Shown: positions 27,856 through 36,629 of the stretch, piece after piece | Layout: each line of letters starts with the position of its first letter | Position numbering within the stretch: the first letter of the stretch is position 1 | Origin: Alphaproteobacteria bacterium | Lineage (GTDB): Bacteria > Pseudomonadota > Alphaproteobacteria > Rhodobacterales > Rhodobacteraceae | Assembly: GCA_030424865.1 (NCBI GenBank) | Contig: JAUHVR010000006.1 | Coordinates: 62,001 to 126,000, forward strand | Length of the DNA stretch: 64,000 nt | Direction: 5' to 3' | Made by a program: the position numbers and the translations under genes | Notes under the pieces: generated by a model | Seen by the model: only the letters and a program-made list of their open reading frames with translations | What the model was told of the DNA's origin: nothing | The model's database searches: none

Positions 27856-28591
27856 TCTGCTTGGCCTCTATGTTCACATCGTCAAAGAAATACCCGCCTG
27901 CGCGAAACCGGTTCTCTCCGTCCTCGGCGGCGGGGAAATTGCGCGCCATCGTATCCAACTCTTCCAGGGTTTGCTGCATGCGGGATCGAAAATGCCGGTC
28001 CAACTGTGCGATCGCACCTTTGGAGAGGCCCCTGTAGTGCACCCCCAGGTCATAGTTTTCAGCCGCGTCCAGAACGTTTGACACCGAGGCCTCAAAGTGG
28101 TCGCCGACATTGGCAGCCAAATACGCCATCTGGTCGTCGGACCCCGCAAGAGGTTGGTAAACGCGCGTTCTGAGGCGCACGTGGCCATCGGCCTCGGTCA
28201 CCGCGCCATTCTCGACCAGAATGTCGAGAAAGGTTCTGGGATGCACGTCTTTCCGGACGGTGCGCGCCAGAGTGGTGAAGCTTGCCGCGTCACCGACGAC
28301 CGGAATGCCGTCGGGGTTATAGTCGGGATCGTCCCACCACATGGCAATGATTTCTGCCAGGGGTTGCCGCGGGGGCTGCGGCGGGGCGTCGTCCTTGCGC
28401 AGGCGCGCAATGTCCCGACGCTGCAATCCGGTGCTGATGCTGATCTTGCTGTCGGTTGTGCCAGCGCCGTCAAGGGCTTCGGCGGCCGCGATATAGGCGC
28501 GGCGCAAGCGGTGCTCGACCTCGGGAAACAGCCATCCTTTTCGAACAGCAAGCCGGGCAAGTGGGCGCAGGATGGGGTCAAGCCAGTGCAT
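27845..28591 (-). CDS. DUF6502 family protein, probable DNA-binding
   Basis: 248 aa. The amino third (MHWLDPILRPLARLAVRKGW, then SISTGLQRRDIARLRKD) looks like a winged-helix/HTH module. The middle has LAEIIAMWWDDPDYNPDGIP, and the rest is helical and charged. Family members have no proven function. It is divergent from a lipoprotein gene across a 90-base gap with two palindromes, the arrangement expected for an autoregulator. Distal gene of the pair: the 50-aa lipoprotein. Confidence 0.72.
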   Translation of the reverse strand: MHWLDPILRPLARLAVRKGWLFPEVEHRLRRAYIAAAEALDGAGTTDSKISISTGLQRRDIARLRKDDAPPQPPRQPLAEIIAMWWDDPDYNPDGIPVVGDAASFTTLARTVRKDVHPRTFLDILVENGAVTEADGHVRLRTRVYQPLAGSDDQMAYLAANVGDHFEASVSNVLDAAENYDLGVHYRGLSKGAIAQLDRHFRSRMQQTLEELDTMARNFPAAEDGENRFRAGGYFFDDVNIEAKQNDP

Positions 28592-28592
28592 G

Positions 28593-28653
28593 TGTGCAAA
28601 TTACACATTTTTCTTGACGGAGCAATGATCAAGTGAGATGTGCATATTGCACA
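28593..28653. promoter_or_regulatory. Paired TGTGCA palindromes in divergent promoter region
   Basis: TGTGCATATTGCACA at 28639-28653 is a perfect palindrome with a TAT centre. TGTGCAAATTACACA at 28593-28607 is a one-mismatch version. The centres are 46 bases apart, between the DUF6502 gene and the lipoprotein gene, in a conspicuously A/T-rich gap. Confidence 0.55.
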
Positions 28654-28681
28654 TTTAAACTTTTGTACCGAAAGGGACCCA

Positions 28682-29251
28682 ATGAAACTTTATGCAGCCA
28701 TTTTGATCGTCGGGTTTTTGACCGCTTGCTCACCAACGCATTTCGTTGGCGATGCAGACCGCGTTCCCGTGACGTCGACCGCGCCCTCGCACTTTGACTT
28801 GCCGGCGCGCTTTGCCTTGGCGCGGGTTGTTTACGGAAGCCCCCAACCTGCAAGCCGGAAGGAAGCGGCGTTGTGGGAAGATCTGGCAAACAGGGCGTCT
28901 CGCTTCGGCAGTTTCTCGCCCTTGGTTGTCGGCGACTACGGCTACCGATCTGGTGACACGGGGTATCTGGTCGACCGGGCACGTGAGCAACGGTACGATT
29001 ATGTGCTGCTGGTTCGGATGCGTCCTGCATCAGGATCCGCGGACATCGTTCTGGTGCACGCAGGGTCGGGCGGCGTGATGGCGACCGCTCAGGCGATTTC
29101 ACCCGACGGCGGCCAACGCGGCTTTTGGGGTGGTGAAATCCGCAATCCGCGCAAGCTGGACCGGGCAACATTGAAAATTGCGCAAGAGGCTGTACCCGCC
29201 GTCGAGGAATTGCTGCGCGGCATGGTCGAGCGGCAGGCATCGTCGGGGTAA
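28682..29251 (+). CDS. Lipoprotein of unknown function
   Basis: 189 aa from MKLYAAILIVGFLTACSPTH, lipobox LTAC; AAGGG lies six bases upstream. Later segments RYDYVLLVRMRPASGSADIV and TLKIAQEAVPAVEELLRGMV suggest an alpha/beta domain facing the periplasm. Divergent from the DUF6502 gene and perhaps controlled by it. Not recognised further. Confidence 0.72.
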   Translation: MKLYAAILIVGFLTACSPTHFVGDADRVPVTSTAPSHFDLPARFALARVVYGSPQPASRKEAALWEDLANRASRFGSFSPLVVGDYGYRSGDTGYLVDRAREQRYDYVLLVRMRPASGSADIVLVHAGSGGVMATAQAISPDGGQRGFWGGEIRNPRKLDRATLKIAQEAVPAVEELLRGMVERQASSG

Positions 29252-29338
29252 CGCGTGGCCGAGGTCAAATGCGAAAGGTCGCCCGCAAAACACATTGGTC
29301 AAAGGATGTGTCTGCCGCAGTGTTTTTGTTGAGCCGTT

Positions 29339-29776
29339 TCAAAAGACGATCGGTTCCAACGGATCGTACAGGATATCCTCTCCCCAGGCCACGCGCGGAA
29401 GTGCTGCGGGTTTCAACCGTATCGAGGCGATTTCATCGCGGGTGAAGAACCTGCGGCGGGTCACGATCGCCTCGGGGTCGGTCCAGCTGTCCGTCAGCTG
29501 ACCCGCGACAAGGGTGCAACGAAAGAAGACCTCGACCTGGTGAAAGCCGCTTTTTGGGTCGTGGAACTCGTTGATCAGGCATGGGGTGCCGACTTCGATG
29601 GTCAGACCGGTTTCCTCGTGCACCTCGCGTTTCAGGTTGTCGGGCAGCGAGCTGCCCTTCTCGACCCCGCCTCCGGGCGCGCACCAGAGATCACTGGCCT
29701 GATTGGCCCAGGCGTTGACCAGAAGCAGGCGGTTTTCGTGCAGCAGAACGGCGCGGGTGGCTAGGCGGGGGGACAT
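29339..29776 (-). CDS. NUDIX hydrolase
   Basis: About 145 aa from MSPRLATRAVLLHENRLLLV, with GGAG before it; the long frame upstream is not supported. The Nudix box reads GGGVEKGSSLPDNLKREVHE, then ETGL. It hydrolyses a nucleoside diphosphate linked to some other group. It diverges from phnM at 29856. Substrate unknown. Confidence 0.88.
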   Translation of the reverse strand: MSPRLATRAVLLHENRLLLVNAWANQASDLWCAPGGGVEKGSSLPDNLKREVHEETGLTIEVGTPCLINEFHDPKSGFHQVEVFFRCTLVAGQLTDSWTDPEAIVTRRRFFTRDEIASIRLKPAALPRVAWGEDILYDPLEPIVF

Positions 29777-29855
29777 GGGCGGCTCCGTCGGTTGGGGCTT
29801 TTGTAGGCGGAAAAACCGGCGTATCTCAACCGACGAAGTTTTCACGAGGGATGCG

Positions 29856-31001
29856 ATGGCGCTGGACTTGACGTTTTCGGGGGCCGAGGTGCTGTGGCCC
29901 GAGGGTGCGGGGCCGGGGGCGCTGGCGATCTCGGGCGGTGTCATTGCGGATGCGCCTGTGGGTCGGACGGTCGATCTGAGCGGGTATCTGCTGGCCCCGG
30001 GGTTGGTGGATGTGCATGGCGACGGGTTCGAGCGGCACATGGCGCCGCGGCGGGGCGCGCTGCGCGAGGCCTCGAACGGGATGGTGGCGACCGCGGCAGA
30101 GCTGGCGGTGAACGGGATCACCACGGCGGTGCTGGCGCAGTTCTTCAGCTGGGAAGGCGGGATGCGTGGGCCGGATTTCGCGGAACATGTGTTCGAGGTG
30201 CTGACCGAGGTTGCGGGCACGGTGCCGACAGATCTGCGGGTGCAGCTGCGGATGGAGATGAACCTGCTGGATGACTACGCGCGGGCCGAGGCGGCGATTG
30301 ACCGCTTCGGGATCGGCTATGTGGTCTTCAATGACCACCTGCCGCACGACCGGCTGGCGCAGGGACGCAAGCCGCCGCGCCTGACGGGGCAGGCGTTGAA
30401 AAGTGGGCGCAGTCCCGAGCGGCATCTGGCGTTGATGCAGGCCTTGCATGCCCGGCGAGCCGAGGTGCCGGGGGCGGTTGCCGCAATGTCCGAGCGGCTG
30501 CGGTCGCGGGGCGTGTTGCTGGGCAGTCACGATGACCGGACAGCTGAGGGGCGGGATGGCTGGCGCGCCTTGGGCGTTGGCGTGTCGGAGTTTCCAGAGA
30601 CGGTCGAGGCCGCGCAGGCGGCGCGGGACGGTGACGACAGCATTGTGCTGGGTGCGCCGAATGTGGTGCGCGGGGCGAGCCATGCGGGCAATGTCTCGGC
30701 GCTGGAACTGGTCGAGGCGGGGCTGTGCGATGCGCTGGCCTCGGACTATCACTATCCGGCGATGCGGCAGGCGGTCTGGCGGCTGGTCGAGCTGGGGATC
30801 TGTGACACACCCGCTGCCTGGCGCTTGATTTCCGAGGGGCCTGCGCGGGTGCTGGGGCTGACGGATCGCGGTCGGTTGGCACCGGGGCTGCGGGCGGACC
30901 TGGTGGTGATGGCGCGCGACAGCCGGCGGGTCGAGGGGGTCTTTGCCGGTGGTGTGCCAAGCTATCTGGCGGGGGACCTGGCGGCGCGGTTGTTGGATTG
31001 A
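29856..31001 (+). CDS. phnM: Alpha-D-ribose 1-methylphosphonate 5-triphosphate diphosphatase-like protein
   Basis: 381 aa. Amidohydrolase with VDVHGDGFERHMAPRRG near residue 50 (the family metal motif), VFNDHLPH, LLGSHDDRT and LASDYHYPAM, all PhnM hallmarks. PhnM removes pyrophosphate from the ribose triphosphonate intermediate before C-P lyase. No other phn gene is in the window, so it acts elsewhere in the pathway or is a repurposed paralogue. Followed by a repeat and the convergent purK. Confidence 0.88.
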   Translation: MALDLTFSGAEVLWPEGAGPGALAISGGVIADAPVGRTVDLSGYLLAPGLVDVHGDGFERHMAPRRGALREASNGMVATAAELAVNGITTAVLAQFFSWEGGMRGPDFAEHVFEVLTEVAGTVPTDLRVQLRMEMNLLDDYARAEAAIDRFGIGYVVFNDHLPHDRLAQGRKPPRLTGQALKSGRSPERHLALMQALHARRAEVPGAVAAMSERLRSRGVLLGSHDDRTAEGRDGWRALGVGVSEFPETVEAAQAARDGDDSIVLGAPNVVRGASHAGNVSALELVEAGLCDALASDYHYPAMRQAVWRLVELGICDTPAAWRLISEGPARVLGLTDRGRLAPGLRADLVVMARDSRRVEGVFAGGVPSYLAGDLAARLLD

Positions 31002-31022
31002 GTGCTGCGCACGCATGTTTTG

Positions 31023-31103
31023 GCCAGCCCATGCGGGCTGGCACTGAGGGGGCGCTGCCCCCATCGCCTTCGGCTCCCCCCGGGATATTTGGGGCAAGAA
31101 GAA
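31023..31103 (+). repeat. Hairpin cluster plus dispersed repeat, phnM/purK junction
   Basis: Between convergent genes: GCCAGCCC-ATGC-GGGCTGGC (31023-31042), GGGGGC-GCT-GCCCCC (31048-31062), then GGATATTTGGGG followed by CAAGAAGAA (31083-31103). The same GGGGGCGCTGCCCCC block and the same GGATATTT...AAGAAGAA motif recur near 61276-61333, and a similar hairpin plus motif at 55073-55121. Probably terminates both genes, and is a dispersed repeat. Confidence 0.7.
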
Positions 31104-31107
31104 ACGA

Positions 31108-32178
31108 TCAGGTTGGTTTCACGATGTTGACGTGACCCATCTTGCGGCCCGCGCGGGTTTCGGCCTTGCCGTAGAGGTGCAGCGCGGTGTTGGGCTGGTT
31201 GGCGAGGTCCGGCACGCGGGCCATGTCATCGCCGATCAGGTTTTCCATGGTCACATCCGAGTGGCGTTTGCCGTCGCCCAGTGGCCAACCCGCGATGGCG
31301 CGGATGTGCTGTTCGAACTGGTCGACGGTGCAGCCGTTCTGGGTCCAGTGGCCGGAGTTGTGCACGCGCGGGGCGATCTCGTTCACGATCAGGCCCTTGG
31401 AGGTGACGAAGAGTTCGACCCCCAGGACGCCCACGTAGTTCAGCGCATTCAGGATCCTGGCCGCGAGCAGCACCGCGTCGGTGCGTTGGGCGGGTGTCAG
31501 GCGGGCGGGCACGGTGGTGGTGCGCAGGATGCCCTCGCGATGCAGGTTTTCGCCGGGATCAAAGCAGGACACTGCGCCGTCGGGGGCGCGGGCAGCGATG
31601 ACCGAGACCTCGTGGCTGAAGTCGACAAAGCCTTCGTAGACGGCGGTCGCGCCCTGCATGGCGGCAAGCGCGCTTTCGGCGTCGTCGACGGTGTTGAGGC
31701 GGGCCTGGCCCTTGCCATCGTAGCCGAGGCGCGTGGTTTTCAGGATGCCGGGCAGGCCGATGTCGATCATGGCCTGTTGCAGGTCTTCGGCGGTTTCCAC
31801 CTTGGCGAAGGGGGCCGTCTGCAGGCCGAGGTCCTGCAGGAAAGTCTTTTCGATCAGGCGGTCTTGGCTGGTTTCCAGCGCCACGCGTGGCGGGTGGTGC
31901 GGGACCGTGTCGGCCAGGGCATCGAGTGCGGCGGCGGGGATGTTTTCGAACTCGTAGGTGACCACGTCGACTGCGGCGGCAAACGCGCGGATGGCGTCGA
32001 GATCGTCAAAGGCGGCGGTGGTGACGCGGTCGGCGACTTGGGCGGCGGGGCCATCGGCAGCGGGATCGAAGACGTGGCATTTCAGGCCGAGACGCGCGGC
32101 GGCGAGGGCCAGCATGCGGCCCAGTTGGCCGCCGCCGAAGATGCCGATGGTGGCACCGGTGGGTAGGGGGTTAGTCAT
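31108..32178 (-). CDS. purK: 5-(carboxyamino)imidazole ribonucleotide synthase
   Basis: 356 aa from [23 protein letters not shown] lies upstream. ATP-grasp enzyme that makes N5-CAIR from AIR, ATP and bicarbonate. Seen: [43 protein letters not shown] and [20 protein letters not shown]. It overlaps the end of purE by 8 bases, so the two are coupled. Normal length. Confidence 0.96.
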   Translation of the reverse strand: MTNPLPTGATIGIFGGGQLGRMLALAAARLGLKCHVFDPAADGPAAQVADRVTTAAFDDLDAIRAFAAAVDVVTYEFENIPAAALDALADTVPHHPPRVALETSQDRLIEKTFLQDLGLQTAPFAKVETAEDLQQAMIDIGLPGILKTTRLGYDGKGQARLNTVDDAESALAAMQGATAVYEGFVDFSHEVSVIAARAPDGAVSCFDPGENLHREGILRTTTVPARLTPAQRTDAVLLAARILNALNYVGVLGVELFVTSKGLIVNEIAPRVHNSGHWTQNGCTVDQFEQHIRAIAGWPLGDGKRHSDVTMENLIGDDMARVPDLANQPNTALHLYGKAETRAGRKMGHVNIVKPT

Positions 32179-32668
32179 CGCTGGGCTCCTCGGGGATCGA
32201 TGCGGCAAGGTCGCGGCGCCACCCGTCCAGGCGTTCGGCCAGGGCGCTGTCGTGCAGGGCAAGAATCCCGACGGCCATGAGACCGGCGTTCTTGGCACCT
32301 GCCGCGCCGATGGCCATTGTGGCAACGGGGAAGCCGCGCGGCATTTGCAGGATCGAATAGAGGCTGTCGACTCCGTTCAAAGCCCTGGTCTGGACCGGAA
32401 CGCCAATCACCGGCACGCGGGTTTTCGAGGCCATCATGCCGGGCAGGTGCGCAGCGCCGCCGGCGCCCGCGATGATGACCTGCAGGCCGCGGTCCACGGC
32501 CGTGATGCCGTAGTTCCACAGGCGGTCCGGGGTGCGGTGTGCCGAGACGATGCGCGCCTCGTAAGGCACGTTCAATTCGTCGAGAATCTCTGCCGCTTCC
32601 TTCATCGTCGGCCAGTCCGATTGACTGCCCATGATGATGCCAACTTTGACGGTGTCTTGCCCGGACAT
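32171..32668 (-). CDS. purE: 5-(carboxyamino)imidazole ribonucleotide mutase
   Basis: 165 aa from [20 protein letters not shown]. Converts N5-CAIR to CAIR in purine synthesis. [36 protein letters not shown] and PVIGVPVQ are the PurE core. Upstream of purK; class I (bacterial) type. Preceded by a small DUF465 gene on the same strand. Confidence 0.97.
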   Translation of the reverse strand: MSGQDTVKVGIIMGSQSDWPTMKEAAEILDELNVPYEARIVSAHRTPDRLWNYGITAVDRGLQVIIAGAGGAAHLPGMMASKTRVPVIGVPVQTRALNGVDSLYSILQMPRGFPVATMAIGAAGAKNAGLMAVGILALHDSALAERLDGWRRDLAASIPEEPSDD

Positions 32669-32715
32669 ATGCCCCCCCAAGGTTAAGGAGCGCGCACTAT
32701 ATCCAGATCGCCGCC

Positions 32716-32940
32716 CTAGGCAATGATATCCGGGGTCAGTCGATCCTCGATCAGGGCAATCATGTCCTTTAGCCGCAGCTTTTTCTTCTTCAGCCGCTGC
32801 AGTGTCAGCGCATCCGAGGTGCCGCGGTCGGTCATGGCGCGGATCGCCTCGTCCAGATCGCGGTGTTCCCGGCGAAACACCTCTAGCTCGACGCGCAAAA
32901 CCTCGTCGGTTTTCATCGAGATGTCGGTGGGTGCGTTCAT
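32716..32940 (-). CDS. YdcH family protein (DUF465)
   Basis: About 74 aa from [20 protein letters not shown]. Helical with the DUF465 pattern [11 protein letters not shown]...[19 protein letters not shown]. Small coiled-coil protein of unknown role, common near basic genes in Rhodobacteraceae. Confidence 0.85.
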   Translation of the reverse strand: MNAPTDISMKTDEVLRVELEVFRREHRDLDEAIRAMTDRGTSDALTLQRLKKKKLRLKDMIALIEDRLTPDIIA

Positions 32941-33096
32941 GACCGTTTTCCAGAAATCGTGACAGGGCCACAGGATAGCGCTTCTGGCGCGCTTCGCAAA
33001 GACCTTGCGTTCAATTGAGCGCATCCCCATATTTGCAAAGCCGGGTTGCCAGAACGGGACCCGCGCTGGACTGTCGCTTGGATATAGGACGTGTCG

Positions 33097-33510
33097 ATGA
33101 CCAAAATGACATTGGGCTCATACCCCCACATGCTGGGGTTCGAGCAGCTGGAACGCCTGCTGGAACGCACGGCGAAATCCGGCAACGAAGGATACCCCCC
33201 TTTCAACATCGAGCAGACCTCGGAAAGCTCGTATCGCATCACGCTGGCCGTGGCCGGTTTTGGCGAGGCTGATCTGTCGATCACGGTCGAGGACCGCCAG
33301 TTGGTCATCCGTGGCCGGCAACGCGAAGATACCTCGGATCGCGTATTTCTTCATCGCGGCATCGCTTCGCGGCAGTTTCAACGCTCATTTGTCTTGGCCG
33401 ATGGTGTCGAGGTGGGTGAGGCTGTGATGGAAAACGGGCTGTTGCACATCGATCTGTCGCTGACGCGGCCAGACGCCGTGGTGCAGACCATCAACATCAG
33501 AAAGGGCTAG
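33097..33510 (+). CDS. Small heat shock protein, Hsp20 family
   Basis: 137 aa; ATG at 33097 follows AGGAC. The alpha-crystallin core runs about from YPPFNIEQTSESSYRITLAV to the end, with DLSITVEDRQLVIRGRQRED and LHRGIASRQFQRSFVLADGV. Holdase that keeps unfolded proteins soluble. It is tied to DUF1150, which starts three bases after the stop; this pair is conserved in the group. IbpA-like. Confidence 0.93.
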   Translation: MTKMTLGSYPHMLGFEQLERLLERTAKSGNEGYPPFNIEQTSESSYRITLAVAGFGEADLSITVEDRQLVIRGRQREDTSDRVFLHRGIASRQFQRSFVLADGVEVGEAVMENGLLHIDLSLTRPDAVVQTINIRKG

Positions 33511-33513
33511 GGC

Positions 33514-33741
33514 ATGGATACCAAATACAACTTCGGACCCGTGGTGGACGACCGGTTGGTCTATGTCCGCGCCGTGGATGTGGCCGAGCTGCCGGAAGAT
33601 GTGCGCGATCAGGCTGGCGGGGCGGATCAGATCTATGCCGTGCACACTGCCGATGGTGAGCGTCTGGCGCTGGTGCGCGACCGCAAGATGGCCTTTGTGC
33701 TGGCACGCCAGAACGAATACGCGCCGGTGACGGTGCACTAG
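33514..33741 (+). CDS. DUF1150 family protein
   Basis: 75 aa. DTKYNFGPVVDDRLVYVRAV, then QIYAVHTADGERLALVRDRK, AFVLARQNEYAPVTVH: the whole protein is the DUF1150 domain. Found behind Hsp20 in alphaproteobacteria; role unknown, perhaps a chaperone partner. The stop overlaps the convergent glycosyltransferase-like gene by 4 bases. Confidence 0.92.
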   Translation: MDTKYNFGPVVDDRLVYVRAVDVAELPEDVRDQAGGADQIYAVHTADGERLALVRDRKMAFVLARQNEYAPVTVH

Positions 33742-34439
33742 TTTTCTGCTCTCGGCGGCCAGATGCCGAACTTTTGAAACACCAGATCCGCGCAGGCCGC
33801 GTTGGCCTGCGCGCGGGTGTGCCCCAGAACGGTGGCCTCTTGCAGACCGGGGTCCACGGTTGCTGCAGGGTGGCACAGGGCGCGGGCCTCTGGTGCGACG
33901 TGAATTTTCAGCCCCTGATGCGCGAAGAGCCCTGAAAGCCAGATATCATCGACGGCCCAGGCCGGGTCAGGCACCGGTGTGGCGACATCGGGAATGTCCG
34001 AGGGGCGGATGCACACCCCGGCAAAGCCTTGGGCAATGTCCGTGGCGGGCGGCTGCGCGCCCTGGCGCCTCAGGCGCAACACGGAAAATCCGCTGCCCGC
34101 GATCACATCGGCCCCGGCGGCCTGTCGCAAAAGCGCGCGGGCCCAGCCCTGGCCATAGATCCAGTCATCGTCGCAATAGATCAACCGTTCGACCTTGCCA
34201 CGCAGATGGCGGGCGGCGGGAATGACCTTGGTTGCGGGGCCCAGGTCGTCCGTGGACCACAGGATTTCGACGCCCTTGGGCAGGTCGGGCAGCGTGACCG
34301 GGCCGGGGAACCGGCGGTAGGCGCGCGGCAGGCTCAGAATCACCCGCACGGGCGCAGGGTCCTGTGACAGCAGGCTGCGCAGCACCGGGTCCAGCCCGGC
34401 AAAGCGCGGCGGGATCGAGGTCAGGGTGACGGCATACAT
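33738..34439 (-). CDS. Glycosyltransferase-like protein (GT-A)
   Basis: 233 aa. MYAVTLTSIPPRFAGLDPVL, then IPAARHLRGKVERLIYCDDD with an acidic DDD suited to metal/nucleotide-sugar binding, and a second acidic pair in WAVDDIWLSGLF. Resembles short GT family 2-like or DUF-type sugar transferases. No membrane segment. Acceptor unknown. Its end abuts hsp20/DUF1150. Confidence 0.72.
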   Translation of the reverse strand: MYAVTLTSIPPRFAGLDPVLRSLLSQDPAPVRVILSLPRAYRRFPGPVTLPDLPKGVEILWSTDDLGPATKVIPAARHLRGKVERLIYCDDDWIYGQGWARALLRQAAGADVIAGSGFSVLRLRRQGAQPPATDIAQGFAGVCIRPSDIPDVATPVPDPAWAVDDIWLSGLFAHQGLKIHVAPEARALCHPAATVDPGLQEATVLGHTRAQANAACADLVFQKFGIWPPRAEN

Positions 34440-34482
34440 TTCGCCACTCTTGCCTCTCGCACCACCACAGGCAATCCCAACG

Positions 34483-34510
34483 AAAAAGGCCGCCCAAACG
34501 GGCGGCCTTT
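34483..34510 (-). terminator. Rho-independent terminator of the ATP sulfurylase gene
   Basis: AAAGGCCGCCC-AAAC-GGGCGGCCTTT, 11-bp perfect stem with a 4-base loop. On the minus strand the stem is followed by TT within a T-rich tract, 21 bases after the stop of the sulfurylase gene. Strong and intrinsic. Confidence 0.92.
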
Positions 34511-34530
34511 CGATGTCTGGGTCATCCGGC

Positions 34531-36609
34531 TTACTGAGCCGCGATCAGGCCCATCGACTCGAGCTTCAGTATGACCTGATGCGCGCAGTTGTCGACATCT
34601 GCGCCTTCGGTCTCGACGCGCAGTTCGGGGTTCGCGGGCACATCGTAGGGATCCGAGATGCCGGTGAACTCTTTGATCTTGCCTTCGCGGGCGAGCTTGT
34701 ACAGGCCCTTGCGGTCGCGGCGTTCACATTCCTCGATAGAGGTGGCGACGTGCACTTCGACAAAGGCGCCAAAGGCTTCGATGTCTTCACGCACGGCGCG
34801 GCGGGTGGTGGCATAAGGCGCGATCGGCGCACAGATGGCGATACCGCCGTTCTTGGTGATCTCGGAAGCGACATAGCCGATGCGGCGGATGTTCAGGTCG
34901 CGGTGCTCTTTGCTGAAGCCCAGTTCCGACGACAGGTTCTTGCGAACCAGGTCACCGTCCAGCAGGGTCACGGGACGACCGCCCATTTCCATCAGCTTGA
35001 CCATAAGCGCGTTGGCGATGGTCGATTTGCCCGAACCCGAGAAGCCGGTGAAGAACACGGTGAAACCCTGCTGCGAGCGCGGCGGCTTGGTCTTGCGCAG
35101 CTCTTTTACAACTTCGGGGAACGAGAACCAATCGGGGATTTCCAGGCCTTCGGCCAGGCGGCGGCGCAGTTCGGTGCCCGAGATGTTCAGGATGGTGACG
35201 TTGTCACGATCTTCGATCTCGTCGTTGGGTTCGTACTGGGCGCGTTCCTGCACATAGACCATGTGTTTGAAGTCGACCATTTCGATGCCCATTTCTTCCT
35301 GGTGCTCGCGGAAGAGGTCCTGCGCATCGTAGGGGCCGTAGAAATCTTCGCCCTGGCTGTTCTTGCCGGGGCCGGCGTGGTCGCGACCAACGATGAAGTG
35401 CGTGCAGCCGTGGTTGGCGCGGATGATGCCGTGCCACACCGCTTCGCGGGGGCCCGCCATCCGCATGGCCAGCGGCAGCAGCGACATCGAGGTGGTCGAG
35501 GCCGGGTACTTGTCCAGAACGGCTTCGTAGCAGCGCACGCGGGTGAAGTGGTCAACGTCGCCCGGCTTGGTCATGCCGACAACAGGGTGGATCAGCAGGT
35601 TGGCTTCGGCTTCGCGGGCCGCGCGGAATGTCAGTTCCTGGTGCGCGCGGTGCAGCGGGTTGCGGGTCTGGAACGCAACAACCTTGCGCCAGCCCATCTT
35701 GCGGAAGTACGAACGCAGCTCGTTCGGGGTGTCGCGGCGGGCGCGGAAGTCATAGTGCACGGGCTGCTGGATGCCGGTGATCGGGCCGCCCAGGTAAACC
35801 TTGCCTGCGGTGTTGTGCAGGTAGTTAACAGCCGGGTGCGCGTCGTCGTCGGCGCCAAAGACTTTCTCAGCTTCCAGCGACTTGTTCGGCACCCAGTTGT
35901 CGGTGACGGTCATGGTCGCCAGGATCACGCCTTCCTGGTCGCGCAGTGCGATGTCCTGACCCGCTTCCAGCGAGGCGGCGAAGTCTTCGTTCACGTCCAG
36001 CGTGATCGGCATCGGCCACAGCTGGCCGTCGGCCAGGCGCATGTTTTCGACAACACCGTTGTAGTCGGCCTCGGTCAGAAAGCCCTTCAGCGGGTTGAAG
36101 CCGCCATTCATCAGCAGTTCCAGGTCGCAGATCTGGCGCGGGGTCAGATCCCAGCTGACCAGGTCGGCAGCTTCGACCTTCAGCTTTTGCGCGCTCTCGT
36201 ACGAGACATAGAGCTCGGGGATGGGTGCAAGATTGTTTTGCATGAGTTTGGTCCTGTGTTTCAAAGGATTGAGGCCACTGGTCGTGCCGGTAAGTTCTGC
36301 GTGCAATGCGTCGTATTCGGCGAATTTGCGGGCAAGAAACTGATTGGTGAGGCGGTTCTTTTCCCCCGCCCCACGGGTGGTAATCGCGTAAGCGAATTTC
36401 TGGCGCTTGTCGGTGCTGTCACGGTCGACAACCTTGACGAACCCCGCTTCGGTCGCCGCGCGCAGCTGCGCGTTGATCCGTCCAAGCGACACGTCCAGAG
36501 CCGAGGCGATATCGCGTTGCGACGCGTCCGGGGCCATCTCAAGCTGACGCAGCAGACGAAAGAGCATGTCCTGCTCTTCTGCTGAGGCTGGCTTGGTGGG
36601 CGAGGCCAT
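34531..36609 (-). CDS. MarR-type winged-helix fused to bifunctional ATP sulfurylase/APS kinase
   Basis: 692 aa in one open frame. Residues ~1-112 are a MarR-type winged helix of the EPS-associated style (LFRLLRQLEMAPDASQRDIA, SALDVSLGRINAQLRAATEA, NRLTNQFLARKFAEYDALHA). From Met123 (MQNNLAPIPELYVSYESAQK) a standard 570-aa sulfurylase/kinase follows, with QTRNPLHRAHQELTFRA, VGRDHAGPG and kinase Walker A GFSGSGKST at ~522-530. It makes APS from sulfate and ATP, then PAPS. The full frame starts behind GGAG; Met123 has its own AGGA eight bases upstream, so both a fusion and a free enzyme could be made. Palindromes lie directly upstream. Normal sat-cysC proteins start at the equivalent of Met123. 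Confidence 0.9.
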   Translation of the reverse strand: MASPTKPASAEEQDMLFRLLRQLEMAPDASQRDIASALDVSLGRINAQLRAATEAGFVKVVDRDSTDKRQKFAYAITTRGAGEKNRLTNQFLARKFAEYDALHAELTGTTSGLNPLKHRTKLMQNNLAPIPELYVSYESAQKLKVEAADLVSWDLTPRQICDLELLMNGGFNPLKGFLTEADYNGVVENMRLADGQLWPMPITLDVNEDFAASLEAGQDIALRDQEGVILATMTVTDNWVPNKSLEAEKVFGADDDAHPAVNYLHNTAGKVYLGGPITGIQQPVHYDFRARRDTPNELRSYFRKMGWRKVVAFQTRNPLHRAHQELTFRAAREAEANLLIHPVVGMTKPGDVDHFTRVRCYEAVLDKYPASTTSMSLLPLAMRMAGPREAVWHGIIRANHGCTHFIVGRDHAGPGKNSQGEDFYGPYDAQDLFREHQEEMGIEMVDFKHMVYVQERAQYEPNDEIEDRDNVTILNISGTELRRRLAEGLEIPDWFSFPEVVKELRKTKPPRSQQGFTVFFTGFSGSGKSTIANALMVKLMEMGGRPVTLLDGDLVRKNLSSELGFSKEHRDLNIRRIGYVASEITKNGGIAICAPIAPYATTRRAVREDIEAFGAFVEVHVATSIEECERRDRKGLYKLAREGKIKEFTGISDPYDVPANPELRVETEGADVDNCAHQVILKLESMGLIAAQ
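36252..36255 (-). promoter_or_regulatory. Internal ribosome site before the sulfurylase start (Met123)
   Basis: AGGA (minus strand) eight bases before an in-frame ATG at 36243, which is where unfused ATP sulfurylase/APS kinase proteins begin. It could allow production of a 570-aa enzyme without the winged helix. Confidence 0.5.
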
Positions 36610-36629
36610 GATCGCGCGACTCCTTGTGT

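Noticed and set aside
34426..36585. 719-aa open frame on the + strand
   Set aside because: Antisense of the sulfurylase/kinase gene; no recognisable motifs.
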